Below are positions 1 through 4,721 of a stretch of 6,712 nt of DNA, one piece after another. A program made the position numbers and the translations under genes. Origin of the DNA: an uncultured Clostridia bacterium (GTDB lineage: Bacteria > Bacillota > Clostridia > Oscillospirales > Acutalibacteraceae); assembly GCA_937919155.1 (NCBI GenBank), contig CALFPM010000163.1, positions 1-6,712 of the forward strand. Direction: 5' to 3'. Under the pieces are notes generated by a model that was not told the DNA's origin, did no database searches, and was given only the letters and a program-made list of their open reading frames with translations. Each line of letters starts with the position of its first letter. The stretch's first letter is position 1.

Positions 1-1
1 T

Positions 2-153
2 CCAAACGGAAAACTTTTAGGATTAGTAACTGATAAAGATTATAGATTATCAAGAGTAGATATGAATTCTACAGTAGAAGAATATATGGTTCCAAAAGAA
101 AAATTAGTATTTGCAAGAAAAGGTATTAATTTACATGAAGCAAATGATATGAT
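2..153 (+). pseudogene. guaB: guaB fragment (IMP dehydrogenase, part of the CBS domain)
   Basis: IMP dehydrogenase oxidises IMP to XMP in GTP synthesis and carries a pair of CBS domains inserted in its catalytic barrel. The translated piece contains GKLLGLVTDKDYRLSRV, then EEYMVPKEKLVFA and GINLHEANDMI. These match the first-CBS region of the ~500-residue IMPDH type as I remember it (GLVTSRDYRVSRM ... FMTP.EKLV ... EANDIIWDHKLN). The match stops right after NDMI, where W-D-H-K-L-N is expected. The start lies beyond the left edge and the C-terminal half, including the catalytic Cys loop, is absent. The A/T-rich codon use differs from every other gene in the window, so the piece probably has another origin, by misassembly or recombination. 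Confidence 0.7.
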
Positions 154-400
154 TTCTTGCAAAGCGGAAAAAGCTCCCGGTGAAAAGTGTACGCTCGTAT
201 ATACCGCAGACAATAAATTAAAGGTTTTGAAAGGCAAGAACGCTGAAACAGAGTTGGAAAACGCAGAAAACGCCATGAAAAAATTAAAAAACATCCTTAA
301 GAATACGAAAAACCGGCAGAGAAACCTGTGTTTCCGGCAGACCGGAATGCGGCGAATGCGTTATGCGAGCCTTTTGCAAAAGCTCAAAAGAATGATGTGA
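2..400 (+). CDS. 5'-truncated open frame: IMP dehydrogenase fragment run into unrelated sequence
   Basis: The frame is open from the left window edge to a TGA at 398-400. Its first ~50 codons are an IMP dehydrogenase CBS segment (see the guaB entry). From about codon 52 onward it has a Lys/Glu-rich, unrecognised sequence that includes TLVYTADNKLKVLKGKN. Base composition changes at the same point, from strongly A/T-rich codons (TTA, AGA, ATA) to mixed ones. After about 300 this frame reads like non-coding sequence, while frame 1 (301-396) reads more naturally, with Pro/Ala/Glu-rich EYEKPAEKPVFPADRNAANA. A frameshift near 296-303 is therefore possible. Its end overlaps the minus-strand gene ending at 384. 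I do not assign a function to the second half, and I doubt that the fused frame is one real protein. Confidence 0.4.
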   Translation, partial: PNGKLLGLVTDKDYRLSRVDMNSTVEEYMVPKEKLVFARKGINLHEANDMISCKAEKAPGEKCTLVYTADNKLKVLKGKNAETELENAENAMKKLKNILKNTKNRQRNLCFRQTGMRRMRYASLLQKLKRMM

Positions 401-656
401 GCAGAAAAATTGTGCCGCTCACAACCGCTCCTGCACAGGCGGCGGCACTCATGCTGAGGGCAAGGCGGATTCTGTTTTTTCTCAGTCTTGAGGCAGGGGG
501 CATTCCTGCACTCTGAGCGATAATTGTTGCCCTTTCACGAAGGTCGCCTTCGCTGACGGCAGAGTATTCGGGTTTTATGAAAAACAGCACTTTTTCAAAA
601 TATTCGCACTGAGTCTGCGAAATTTCAACCACCTGTCTGTTAACACCTTTTATCAA
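384..656 (-). CDS. small conserved-looking protein with a C-terminal membrane segment, function unknown
   Basis: This is a 90-residue protein starting at TTG (656-654), with an AGGGG Shine-Dalgarno sequence (664-668) seven bases upstream. The N-terminal part is soluble (MIKGVNRQVVEI ... CEYFEKVLFFIKPEYS). It is followed by a basic, helix-forming stretch (LRERATIIAQSAGMPPASR, LRKNRIR) and a hydrophobic C-terminal segment (residues ~66-90), which suggests a tail-anchored membrane protein with the bulk in the cytoplasm. The (M/L)(I/L)KGVN.Q.(V/I)E(I/V)...YFEK....KP pattern reminds me of short uncharacterised proteins of Clostridia; that is memory, not a search. It stands alone, divergent from ogg, with the DnaA-box array in its upstream region. 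No function can be inferred. The sound ribosome binding site and protein-like composition argue that it is real. Confidence 0.7.
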   Translation of the reverse strand: MIKGVNRQVVEISQTQCEYFEKVLFFIKPEYSAVSEGDLRERATIIAQSAGMPPASRLRKNRIRLALSMSAAACAGAVVSGTIFLLTSFF

Positions 657-705
657 AAAAATTCCCCTTTCACAGTTGCTTCTGTGTTATTTTTGGCAGG
701 GGAAT
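655..705 (-). promoter_or_regulatory. structured leader: hairpin holding the ribosome binding site and followed by a U-run
   Basis: Read on the minus strand, ATTCCCCT (705-698) pairs perfectly with AGGGGAAT (668-661). Inside lies a second perfect stem, CACAG/CTGTG (686-682 with 675-671), closed by a six-base loop and separated by an 11/2-base asymmetric internal loop. The 3' arm contains the AGGGG Shine-Dalgarno sequence of the small gene, and seven U residues (661-655) follow before the TTG start finishes. The shape therefore fits either an intrinsic terminator acting as an attenuator or a hairpin hiding the ribosome binding site. Pairing is seen directly; a regulatory role is inference. I could not match it to a riboswitch class. 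Confidence 0.5.
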
Positions 706-745
706 GTCCAATTATTCCATATGAAACACAAAGAAAAATATACAG

Positions 746-774
746 ATTGTATACTGCACTTTTCGCGTTGATAA
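746..774 (-). promoter_or_regulatory. tentative promoter of the small membrane protein gene
   Basis: On the minus strand, TTATCA (774-769) is followed after 17 bases by TACAAT (751-746). The -10 is one base from consensus and the -35 is poor (two mismatches to TTGACA). Transcription would start near 739 and give a leader of about 83 bases that includes the whole 655-705 hairpin. The -35 coincides with a degenerate DnaA box (766-774) abutting a perfect one, so DnaA binding could block it. Confidence 0.3.
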
Positions 775-850
775 TGTGGATAACTGTGTGGAAAAGGTGT
801 ATAACTCACGCTGAAAACCCTTGTTTCAGTGGGTTTTGACGTGTGGATAA
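766..850. other. DnaA-box array (candidate oriC element)
   Basis: Two exact DnaA boxes, TGTGGATAA (reverse complement of TTATCCACA), lie at 775-783 and 842-850. Between and beside them are TGTGGAAAA at 787-795 (one mismatch), CGTTGATAA at 766-774 (two mismatches) and GGTGTATAA at 796-804 (two mismatches), all in the same orientation. The first four sit nearly end to end (766-783 and 787-804, with a three-base gap). The array lies in a non-coding stretch between divergent genes and is followed by A/T-rich DNA, as at bacterial origins. It is 3-4 kb from dnaA, beyond jag and ogg, rather than directly upstream of dnaA. Confidence 0.7.
809..837. repeat. two mutually exclusive inverted repeats between DnaA boxes
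   Basis: CTGAAA (811-816) pairs with TTTCAG (824-829) around a seven-base loop and can extend by C809-G831 across a G/T wobble. Alternatively AAAACCC (814-820) pairs with GGGTTTT (831-837) around ten bases. The arms overlap, so only one can form at a time. There is no clear U-run, so this is not a convincing terminator. It sits between the 796-804 and 842-850 boxes and may be a structural part of the origin. Confidence 0.4.
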
Positions 851-964
851 CTTTATTTTTCTAAAAAAGAATAACCAAAAGCTTGTACAAACTTTACAAA
901 ATGTCGGAAAATGTCGTTAAAATTATGGCATCTTTTTTGCAAAATTTATTTTGATATTACAAAA
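851..964. other. A/T-rich stretch, candidate DNA unwinding element
   Basis: About three quarters of these bases are A or T by hand count. The stretch begins directly after the perfect DnaA box at 842-850, the expected place for an unwinding element. It contains the tandem repeat at 898-916 and the small palindrome TTGTACAA (883-890). It must also carry the promoter of the glycosylase gene; TTTACA (893-898) with TAAAAT (918-923) is the best pair but has a long 19-base spacer, so I do not call it. I could not recognise a DnaA-trio series. Confidence 0.4.
898..916 (+). repeat. two AAAATGTCG direct repeats, 10 bp apart
   Basis: AAAATGTCG occurs at 898-906 and again at 908-916, exactly one helical turn apart, in the A/T-rich part of the origin-like region and upstream of the ogg start. 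Sites on the same helix face are typical for cooperative protein binding. The binding protein is unknown. Confidence 0.45.
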
Positions 965-975
965 CGGAGAATCCA

Positions 976-1797
976 ATGAAAGCTGAAAAAATGAGCATCG
1001 AAAATGAAATAAGAATAAGAAATTCCTGTTTTGACCTTGCAAGAACGCTGGATTGCGGTCAGGCATTCCGCTGGGTGCAAACCGGCGAAAACGAGTGGCA
1101 CGGCGTTGCTTTTTCGCGTCCTCTCACTCTGAAGCAAATCGGTGATGAAATTATCTTTTCAGGTGCCACGGAGCAGGATTTTGAAAACATATGGAGGCCG
1201 TATTTTGACCTTGACCGCGATTACGGAAACCTGTGCAAAAGACTCAAGGCTGACCCGCATCTGAAAAGGGCGGTTGAAGAGTGCGGCGGAATACGCGTTC
1301 TCAGGCAGGAGCCGTGGGAAGCAATCTGCTCATTCATCATTTCTGCCAATAACAACATACCCCGAATAAAAGGTATTATTGACCGCCTTTGCCGCTTGTT
1401 GGGTGAGCATCTCGGCGGCGATGATTATTCATTTCCTGCGCCTGAAAAGATAGTTGAGGCAGGGGTTGAGGGTCTTGCACCCATCAGGGCAGGATTCAGG
1501 GCAAAGTATCTGGTTGATGCCGCAGAAAAGGTGTCAGAAGGCGAGATTGATTTTGATAAAATCTGTTCCTCATCTCTTGAAGAGGGCAGGGATGAGTTGA
1601 TAAAAATCAAGGGTGTCGGGGAGAAAGTGGCTCAGTGTGCTTTGCTTTACGGTTTCGGCAAGGCAGATGCATTCCCCGTTGATGTGTGGGTGAAACGGAT
1701 TATGGCTGAGATGTATCCTGACGGCTTGCCTGAATGCACAAACGGGGTGAGGGGCATTGCTCAGCAGTATTTATTCCATTGGAGAAGAACACAATGA
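976..1797 (+). CDS. ogg: 8-oxoguanine DNA glycosylase/AP lyase, OGG1 family
   Basis: This enzyme removes oxidised guanine from DNA by cutting the N-glycosidic bond and then nicking by beta-elimination, as the first step of base excision repair. The 273-residue protein has the OGG N-terminal domain with LDCGQAFRW (25-33), the IISANNNIPRI helix (121-131), and the HhH-GPD core with IKGVGEKVAQC (211-221). Lys217 aligns with the catalytic Lys249 of human OGG1, and Asp236 in FPVDVW with Asp268. The length is complete for the bacterial OGG1-like type. The ATG at 976 follows CGGAGA (965-970) at normal spacing; Met6 is a less likely start. It is a single-gene unit, divergent from the small membrane protein and convergent with jag, whose terminator it shares. 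The substrate assignment rests on the family; the catalytic residues are seen. Confidence 0.93.
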   Translation: MKAEKMSIENEIRIRNSCFDLARTLDCGQAFRWVQTGENEWHGVAFSRPLTLKQIGDEIIFSGATEQDFENIWRPYFDLDRDYGNLCKRLKADPHLKRAVEECGGIRVLRQEPWEAICSFIISANNNIPRIKGIIDRLCRLLGEHLGGDDYSFPAPEKIVEAGVEGLAPIRAGFRAKYLVDAAEKVSEGEIDFDKICSSSLEEGRDELIKIKGVGEKVAQCALLYGFGKADAFPVDVWVKRIMAEMYPDGLPECTNGVRGIAQQYLFHWRRTQ

Positions 1798-1835
1798 AAA
1801 AAGCGTACGGTTTTTGCCGTACGCTTGATTTTTTT
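1797..1835. terminator. bidirectional intrinsic terminator between ogg and jag
   Basis: A perfect 10-bp stem, AAGCGTACGG (1801-1810) and CCGTACGCTT (1817-1826), encloses a six-base loop. On the plus strand it is followed by GA and seven T residues (1829-1835); on the minus strand the stem runs directly into a T-run (1826-1825 plus 1800-1797). It therefore ends both convergent genes. The TAA of jag (1836-1834) lies inside the plus-strand T-run. Confidence 0.9.
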
Positions 1836-2742
1836 AGTCCTTATTGATTTCAATCTTGCCGTAAAGTGAACCTGCGGAATCTGAACGGGGAGCTCTTGCG
1901 GGAGCTGCGGGTGCATCTGCATTGTCGCGTCTGCCGTAGCCGCCTCTGTTACCGCCGCGGTAACCGCCTTTGCCGCCCTTGTTGTATCCGCCGCGACCTC
2001 TGTTGTTGTAGTTGCCGCCGTTTGTGGGTTTTACGCCTTCTTCAAGAGTGATAACAACCTTTCTGTCGCCGTCACTGCCGACTGAATGAGAAGTAACGCC
2101 TTCAATTTCCTGAACGGTTGTGTGGATAATTCTTCTTTCGTAGGGGTTCATAGGCTCAAGCACAACATTTCTGCCGTACTTTCTTACCTTTGCCGCATTC
2201 TTGCGGGCAAGTGAACGGAGAGTGTTTTCTCTCTTTTCTCTGTAGTTGCCTACATTGATTGAAACGCGCTTGAAATCATCAGAACCTCTGTTGATAACAA
2301 GTCGTGTAAGATACTGAATCGCATCAAGAGTTTCGCCTCTTCTGCCGATTACTGAGCCGTAATCATCGCCGCAGCTGATTGAAAAACGAACTTCTTCATC
2401 ATCTGCTTCAACTGAAATCTCAGCTTCCTCAATGCCGAGGCTCTTAAGGATTGTGAGAATGTAGTCCTTTGCCTTGTCGAATGAGCCGTCATCAACGGCA
2501 ACAGCCTTCTTTGCGGGAGCTGCTTCAACAACGGGAGCAACCTCTGCAACGGGCTCGTCCTCTGCTTCATAGCTTACCTTAACCTTTGCGGATGAACCTC
2601 CGAAAAGACCGAAAAGCTTTGCTTTGGGTGTTTCAATAACTTCATATTTAATATCTGCATCTTCGGGAGCGTTGAGCGCCTTTAACGCAGCATCTTTTGC
2701 TTCTTCAATAGTAGCACCTGTACCGAATGCTTCTTTTATCAA
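1834..2742 (-). CDS. jag: Jag/KhpB RNA-binding protein with a long Gly/Arg-rich tail
   Basis: KhpB (Jag, EloR) is a cytoplasmic RNA-binding protein, tied in streptococci to cell elongation and division through a KhpA partner, and is usually encoded next to yidC. The 302-residue product has a Jag N-terminal domain (1-57; TGATIEEAKDAAL, KLFGLFGG). An Ala/Val/Glu linker (58-86) follows, then a KH domain with GRRG (133-136) in SVIGRRGETLDAIQYL, and an R3H domain with Arg203 and His207 in NPYERRIIHTTVQEI. The last ~65 residues form a Gly/Asn/Arg/Tyr-rich RGG-like tail (e.g. NNRGRGGYNKGGKGGYRGG) and end in a short non-repetitive GSLYGKIE. The start is TTG, giving MIKEAFGTG as expected for the family; AGGTGG upstream serves as ribosome binding site. 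It is the last gene of the rpmH operon, 22 bases after yidC. Confidence 0.93.
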   Translation of the reverse strand: MIKEAFGTGATIEEAKDAALKALNAPEDADIKYEVIETPKAKLFGLFGGSSAKVKVSYEAEDEPVAEVAPVVEAAPAKKAVAVDDGSFDKAKDYILTILKSLGIEEAEISVEADDEEVRFSISCGDDYGSVIGRRGETLDAIQYLTRLVINRGSDDFKRVSINVGNYREKRENTLRSLARKNAAKVRKYGRNVVLEPMNPYERRIIHTTVQEIEGVTSHSVGSDGDRKVVITLEEGVKPTNGGNYNNRGRGGYNKGGKGGYRGGNRGGYGRRDNADAPAAPARAPRSDSAGSLYGKIEINKD

Positions 2743-2764
2743 AATATTTCACCACCTGGATGTG

Positions 2765-3730
2765 TTAGTTGTTTTTTTCTTTTCTTTCAACAGCCTGCTT
2801 GATGTTGTTTTCCTTTGAACGGCGGGCAACCGTTTCATCAACCATAAGCTTTGCAAGCATTTTCTTGGGGTTGTAAATCTGGCCGATAATAACTGTTGAA
2901 ATAAATCCGAAAATACTGGAAGCTATCCAATAAATACCGATACCTGCAGGGTAATTAACAACGAAATAAAGCGAGAACAAAGGCATACCGAGAGTCATAC
3001 AACCCGTCATTGCGGGGTTGCTTGCCATTGCGGGGTTCTGCTTTTTCTGCTTTATCTGAGTGTAGAGACCCGTTGCCATTGATGTAATAAATGAAAGAAC
3101 GGGGATTGACCAGATAAGATGCAGACCCTTGTAGTCTGTAGGAACGTCACCGAGTGTGAAAAGGCCGAAGAAATCGAAGTTGATGCCTTTGATTGCATTC
3201 CATGCAGCTTCACTCACGCCTGCAACACCTTGCAGAGCATCAATGTTCTGAATGATGATAAGTTCCACAAGATGAGTGTTTTTTGTGTTACCCATAAGGC
3301 CGAGGTCCTGAACTGCCTTTGTGAGCAGTGCAATTTCTTCCTTTGTGATTTCGCTGTCATAGAGGAAGTTGCTCAGAGGATAATAGATAGCGCCGATAAG
3401 ACCGAAAAGCAGAACAAACTGAACGAGCATAGGCGCACAGCCTGCACCCATGGGATTATAACCCTCGCGCTGATAGAGAGCGCTGGTTTCCTCCTGAATC
3501 TTCTGCTGATTTCCTGCGTATTTAGCTTGAATTTTGCGAAGCTTTGCCTGCATTCGCTGAGTCTTGACCATACCTTTCTGCTGGCCGATTGATGAAGGAA
3601 TCATAAGGATTCTTGCAAAAAGAGTCAGCAAAACAATGGCGATGGCATAGTTGCTCATGCCGATTGTGTCATATATGAATCTAAGTACAAATCCGAAAGG
3701 TACGCCGAGGATTTCATAAATACCGGTCAT
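2765..3730 (-). CDS. yidC: YidC/Oxa1/Alb3 membrane protein insertase
   Basis: YidC inserts membrane proteins into the cytoplasmic membrane, alone or with Sec. The 321-residue protein has an amphipathic N-terminus, TM1 (~28-46) with the conserved groove arginine Arg40 (LFARILMIP), and a basic coiled-coil cytoplasmic loop (~49-90). TM2 begins at GCAPMLVQF (97-105), followed by an outside loop (~121-203), TM3 (~205-225) and the SLYFVVNYPAGIGIYWI region (253-269). A basic tail ends in ERKEKNN. There is no lipoprotein Cys near the start, unlike Bacillus SpoIIIJ. The ATG at 3730 is chosen because GGAGG lies just upstream and it overlaps the yidD stop as ATGA. The frame stays open upstream to 4006, but that extension overlaps yidD and rnpA and has no insertase features. 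The gene is co-transcribed with its neighbours. Confidence 0.95.
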   Translation of the reverse strand: MTGIYEILGVPFGFVLRFIYDTIGMSNYAIAIVLLTLFARILMIPSSIGQQKGMVKTQRMQAKLRKIQAKYAGNQQKIQEETSALYQREGYNPMGAGCAPMLVQFVLLFGLIGAIYYPLSNFLYDSEITKEEIALLTKAVQDLGLMGNTKNTHLVELIIIQNIDALQGVAGVSEAAWNAIKGINFDFFGLFTLGDVPTDYKGLHLIWSIPVLSFITSMATGLYTQIKQKKQNPAMASNPAMTGCMTLGMPLFSLYFVVNYPAGIGIYWIASSIFGFISTVIIGQIYNPKKMLAKLMVDETVARRSKENNIKQAVERKEKNN

Positions 3731-3969
3731 TTTTTGTCCTCCGAATGACGGTGCTTCTTGGGCGGCACAGGGTCGTATCCGCCGGGAAAAAGTATGTTGC
3801 ACCTCATTAATCTGAATATAGTTAAAAGGGTCCCCCGGAAAACTCCGTGAACCTGAATTGCCTCTACGGCATAATGTGAGCAGGTCGGATAATACCTGCA
3901 TACAGGGGGGAACAGCGGGGAAATGCGCTTCTGGTAAAAGCGTATTGCGGAAAGCAGAAACTTTTTCAT
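3727..3969 (-). CDS. yidD: YidD membrane protein insertion efficiency factor
   Basis: YidD is a small membrane-associated protein that helps YidC-dependent insertion; it is always found near rnpA and yidC. The 80-residue product carries the full family signature: CRYYPTCSHYAVEAI (24-38) with Cys24 and Cys30, HG..RG (41-46), and RCNILFPGGYDPVP (56-69) with Cys57, preceded by an amphipathic N-terminal helix (ISPLFPP). Its start codon overlaps the rnpA stop as ATGA, and its stop overlaps the yidC start in the same way, which points to translational coupling. GGGAG lies about ten bases before the start, within rnpA. The His/Lys/Glu-rich tail (KKHRHSEDKK) is ordinary for the family. Confidence 0.95.
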   Translation of the reverse strand: MKKFLLSAIRFYQKRISPLFPPVCRYYPTCSHYAVEAIQVHGVFRGTLLTIFRLMRCNILFPGGYDPVPPKKHRHSEDKK

Positions 3970-4325
3970 GAAAAATCAGCTCCCGCACTGCTCCGGATAA
4001 CGCCAAGCTCCGTCAGATGGCTTCTCATAACGGGCTCAATGTCGTTACTTCTGAGCTTTTTTGTTTTGAACCTTGCAACAAAAACAATGTCGTAGTTTCC
4101 GCCGCAATCGGGATAAATTGAGGAGAATGCCGCCCTTATGATGCGGCGGCATCTGTTTCTCTCAACTGCACTGCCAAGTTTTTTTGCGGCAGTAATACCG
4201 ATGCGAATGCCCTGACCTCTGTTTTTGACAACATAGGTCACCAGCGCCGGGGAGGCTTTGACCTTGCCCCTGCCGTAGGCACGGTGGAATTCGGTGTTTT
4301 GCTTTAAGGTTGCGGCTCTTTGCAT
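3966..4325 (-). CDS. rnpA: RNase P protein component
   Basis: RnpA binds the RNase P RNA and helps it cut the 5' leader from precursor tRNAs. The signature helix is visible as KKLGSAVERNRCRRIIRAAF (48-67 when counted from the chosen start), including the RNR motif. LKQNTEF near the start and YDIVFVAR further on are also family features. I chose the ATG at 4325 because it gives MQRAATLKQNTEF, the usual family N-terminus, and places AAGGA about ten bases upstream. The ATG at 4334 would have AAGGA only one base away, and a GTG at 4331 is possible. The product is 119 residues, normal for the family. It follows rpmH by 26 bases and overlaps yidD by four. Confidence 0.93.
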   Translation of the reverse strand: MQRAATLKQNTEFHRAYGRGKVKASPALVTYVVKNRGQGIRIGITAAKKLGSAVERNRCRRIIRAAFSSIYPDCGGNYDIVFVARFKTKKLRSNDIEPVMRSHLTELGVIRSSAGADFS

Positions 4326-4351
4326 CTTCACCATTTCCTTACTTTAAAGGA

Positions 4352-4486
4352 TTAGTATGTGAGCTGCTTTCTGCCCTTTGCTCTGCGGCGGGCAAGAACC
4401 TTGCGGCCGTTTCTGTCAGCCATTCTCTTGCGGAAACCGTGTTCCATCTTGCGATGACGCTTCTTGGGCTGGTAAGTTCTTTTCAT
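4352..4486 (-). CDS. rpmH: 50S ribosomal protein L34
   Basis: L34 is a small, very basic protein of the large ribosomal subunit. The 44-residue product MKRTYQPKKRHRKMEHGFRK... ends in RRAKGRKQLTY and matches L34 nearly end to end, including the HGFR and NGRKVL segments. The ATG at 4486 follows GGAGG at 7-8 bases; the frame is open 20 codons further upstream, but that part lies in the leader and is not L34-like. It is the first gene of the leftward operon, downstream of a consensus promoter. Confidence 0.96.
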   Translation of the reverse strand: MKRTYQPKKRHRKMEHGFRKRMADRNGRKVLARRRAKGRKQLTY

Positions 4487-4623
4487 TCTGCAAACCTCCG
4501 TTTCACTTTTTTGTGTATTTTTCCGATCCTTTCGGATCTGAAACAATCAAAATTATATGCATTCAGAACACGCAAATAAAGATGATTATTAAGCAAAAAC
4601 ATAAAAATGCGCATAACAAACCA

Positions 4624-4637
4624 AGGGGCATACCCCT
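4624..4637 (-). other. hairpin at the 5' end of the rpmH operon transcript
   Basis: AGGGG and CCCCT pair perfectly around a four-base loop, starting about five bases after the predicted transcription start. Stem-loops at the very 5' end often protect mRNA from decay; that role is inference. A second small hairpin (GATCC/GGATC, 4525-4538) lies further down in the leader of about 155 bases. Confidence 0.45.
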
Positions 4638-4647
4638 CAGAGTAACC

Positions 4648-4676
4648 ATTATATACAAACTGACCGCCAATGTCAA
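4648..4676 (-). promoter_or_regulatory. consensus sigma-A promoter of the rpmH-rnpA-yidD-yidC-jag operon
   Basis: On the minus strand an exact TTGACA (4676-4671) is followed by exactly 17 bases and an exact TATAAT (4653-4648). An A-tract (AATTCAAAAAAA, 4690-4679) directly upstream resembles an UP element. Transcription should start near 4641-4643. This is as strong as a vegetative promoter can look, in line with a ribosomal protein operon. Confidence 0.9.
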
Positions 4677-4708
4677 CATTTTTTTGAATTTATGTTGCTT
4701 TTGGCGGT
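4663..4708. repeat. 46-bp interrupted dyad over the rpmH promoter
   Basis: Outer arms ACCGCCAA (4663-4670) and TTGGCGGT (4701-4708), inner arms CAACAT (4674-4679) and ATGTTG (4692-4697), with three-base gaps on each side and a 12-base A/T-rich centre (4680-4691). The symmetry is exact except for the paired gaps. The left half covers the rpmH -35 element and part of the spacer. The element lies upstream of both predicted transcription starts, so it should act as DNA, for example as an operator or cruciform, rather than as RNA. Confidence 0.6.
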
Positions 4709-4721
4709 TTTAATCCGCAAG

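Noticed and set aside
332..347. TTCCGG/CCGGAA hairpin
   Set aside because: A 6-bp stem with no U-run in a possibly coding stretch; it gives no support for a regulatory role.
371..382. Palindrome CTTTTGCAAAAG near the end of the small gene
   Set aside because: It is A/T-rich and has no loop or U-run, so it is not a terminator; likely chance.
328..516. A 62-codon plus-strand open frame
   Set aside because: Most of it lies opposite the better-supported minus-strand small gene; its early part may be the tail of a frameshifted gene, but no independent start is supported.
851..897. DnaA-trio motif after the last perfect box
   Set aside because: I looked for a regular three-base series next to 842-850 and could not see a convincing one.
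2121..2129. A perfect DnaA box (TGTGGATAA) inside jag
   Set aside because: It encodes part of the R3H motif (IIHTT), so coding constraint explains it. It stands alone, though binding cannot be excluded.
2733..2744. The string TTTTGATAAAAG shared by the starts of jag and the small gene at 656
   Set aside because: Both begin TTG-ATA-AAA (M-I-K) after T-rich sequence; a 12-base match in A/T-rich start regions can be chance.
3119..3592. A 157-codon plus-strand open frame opposite yidC
   Set aside because: It has no ribosome binding site or family resemblance, while the minus strand encodes a clear YidC.
3731..4006. Upstream extension of the yidC frame
   Set aside because: It lies over yidD and rnpA in another frame, lacks insertase features, and the ATG at 3730 has GGAGG and an ATGA overlap.
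4310..4713. Plus-strand open frames opposite rpmH and its leader
   Set aside because: They are antisense to L34 and the consensus promoter, with no ribosome binding site.
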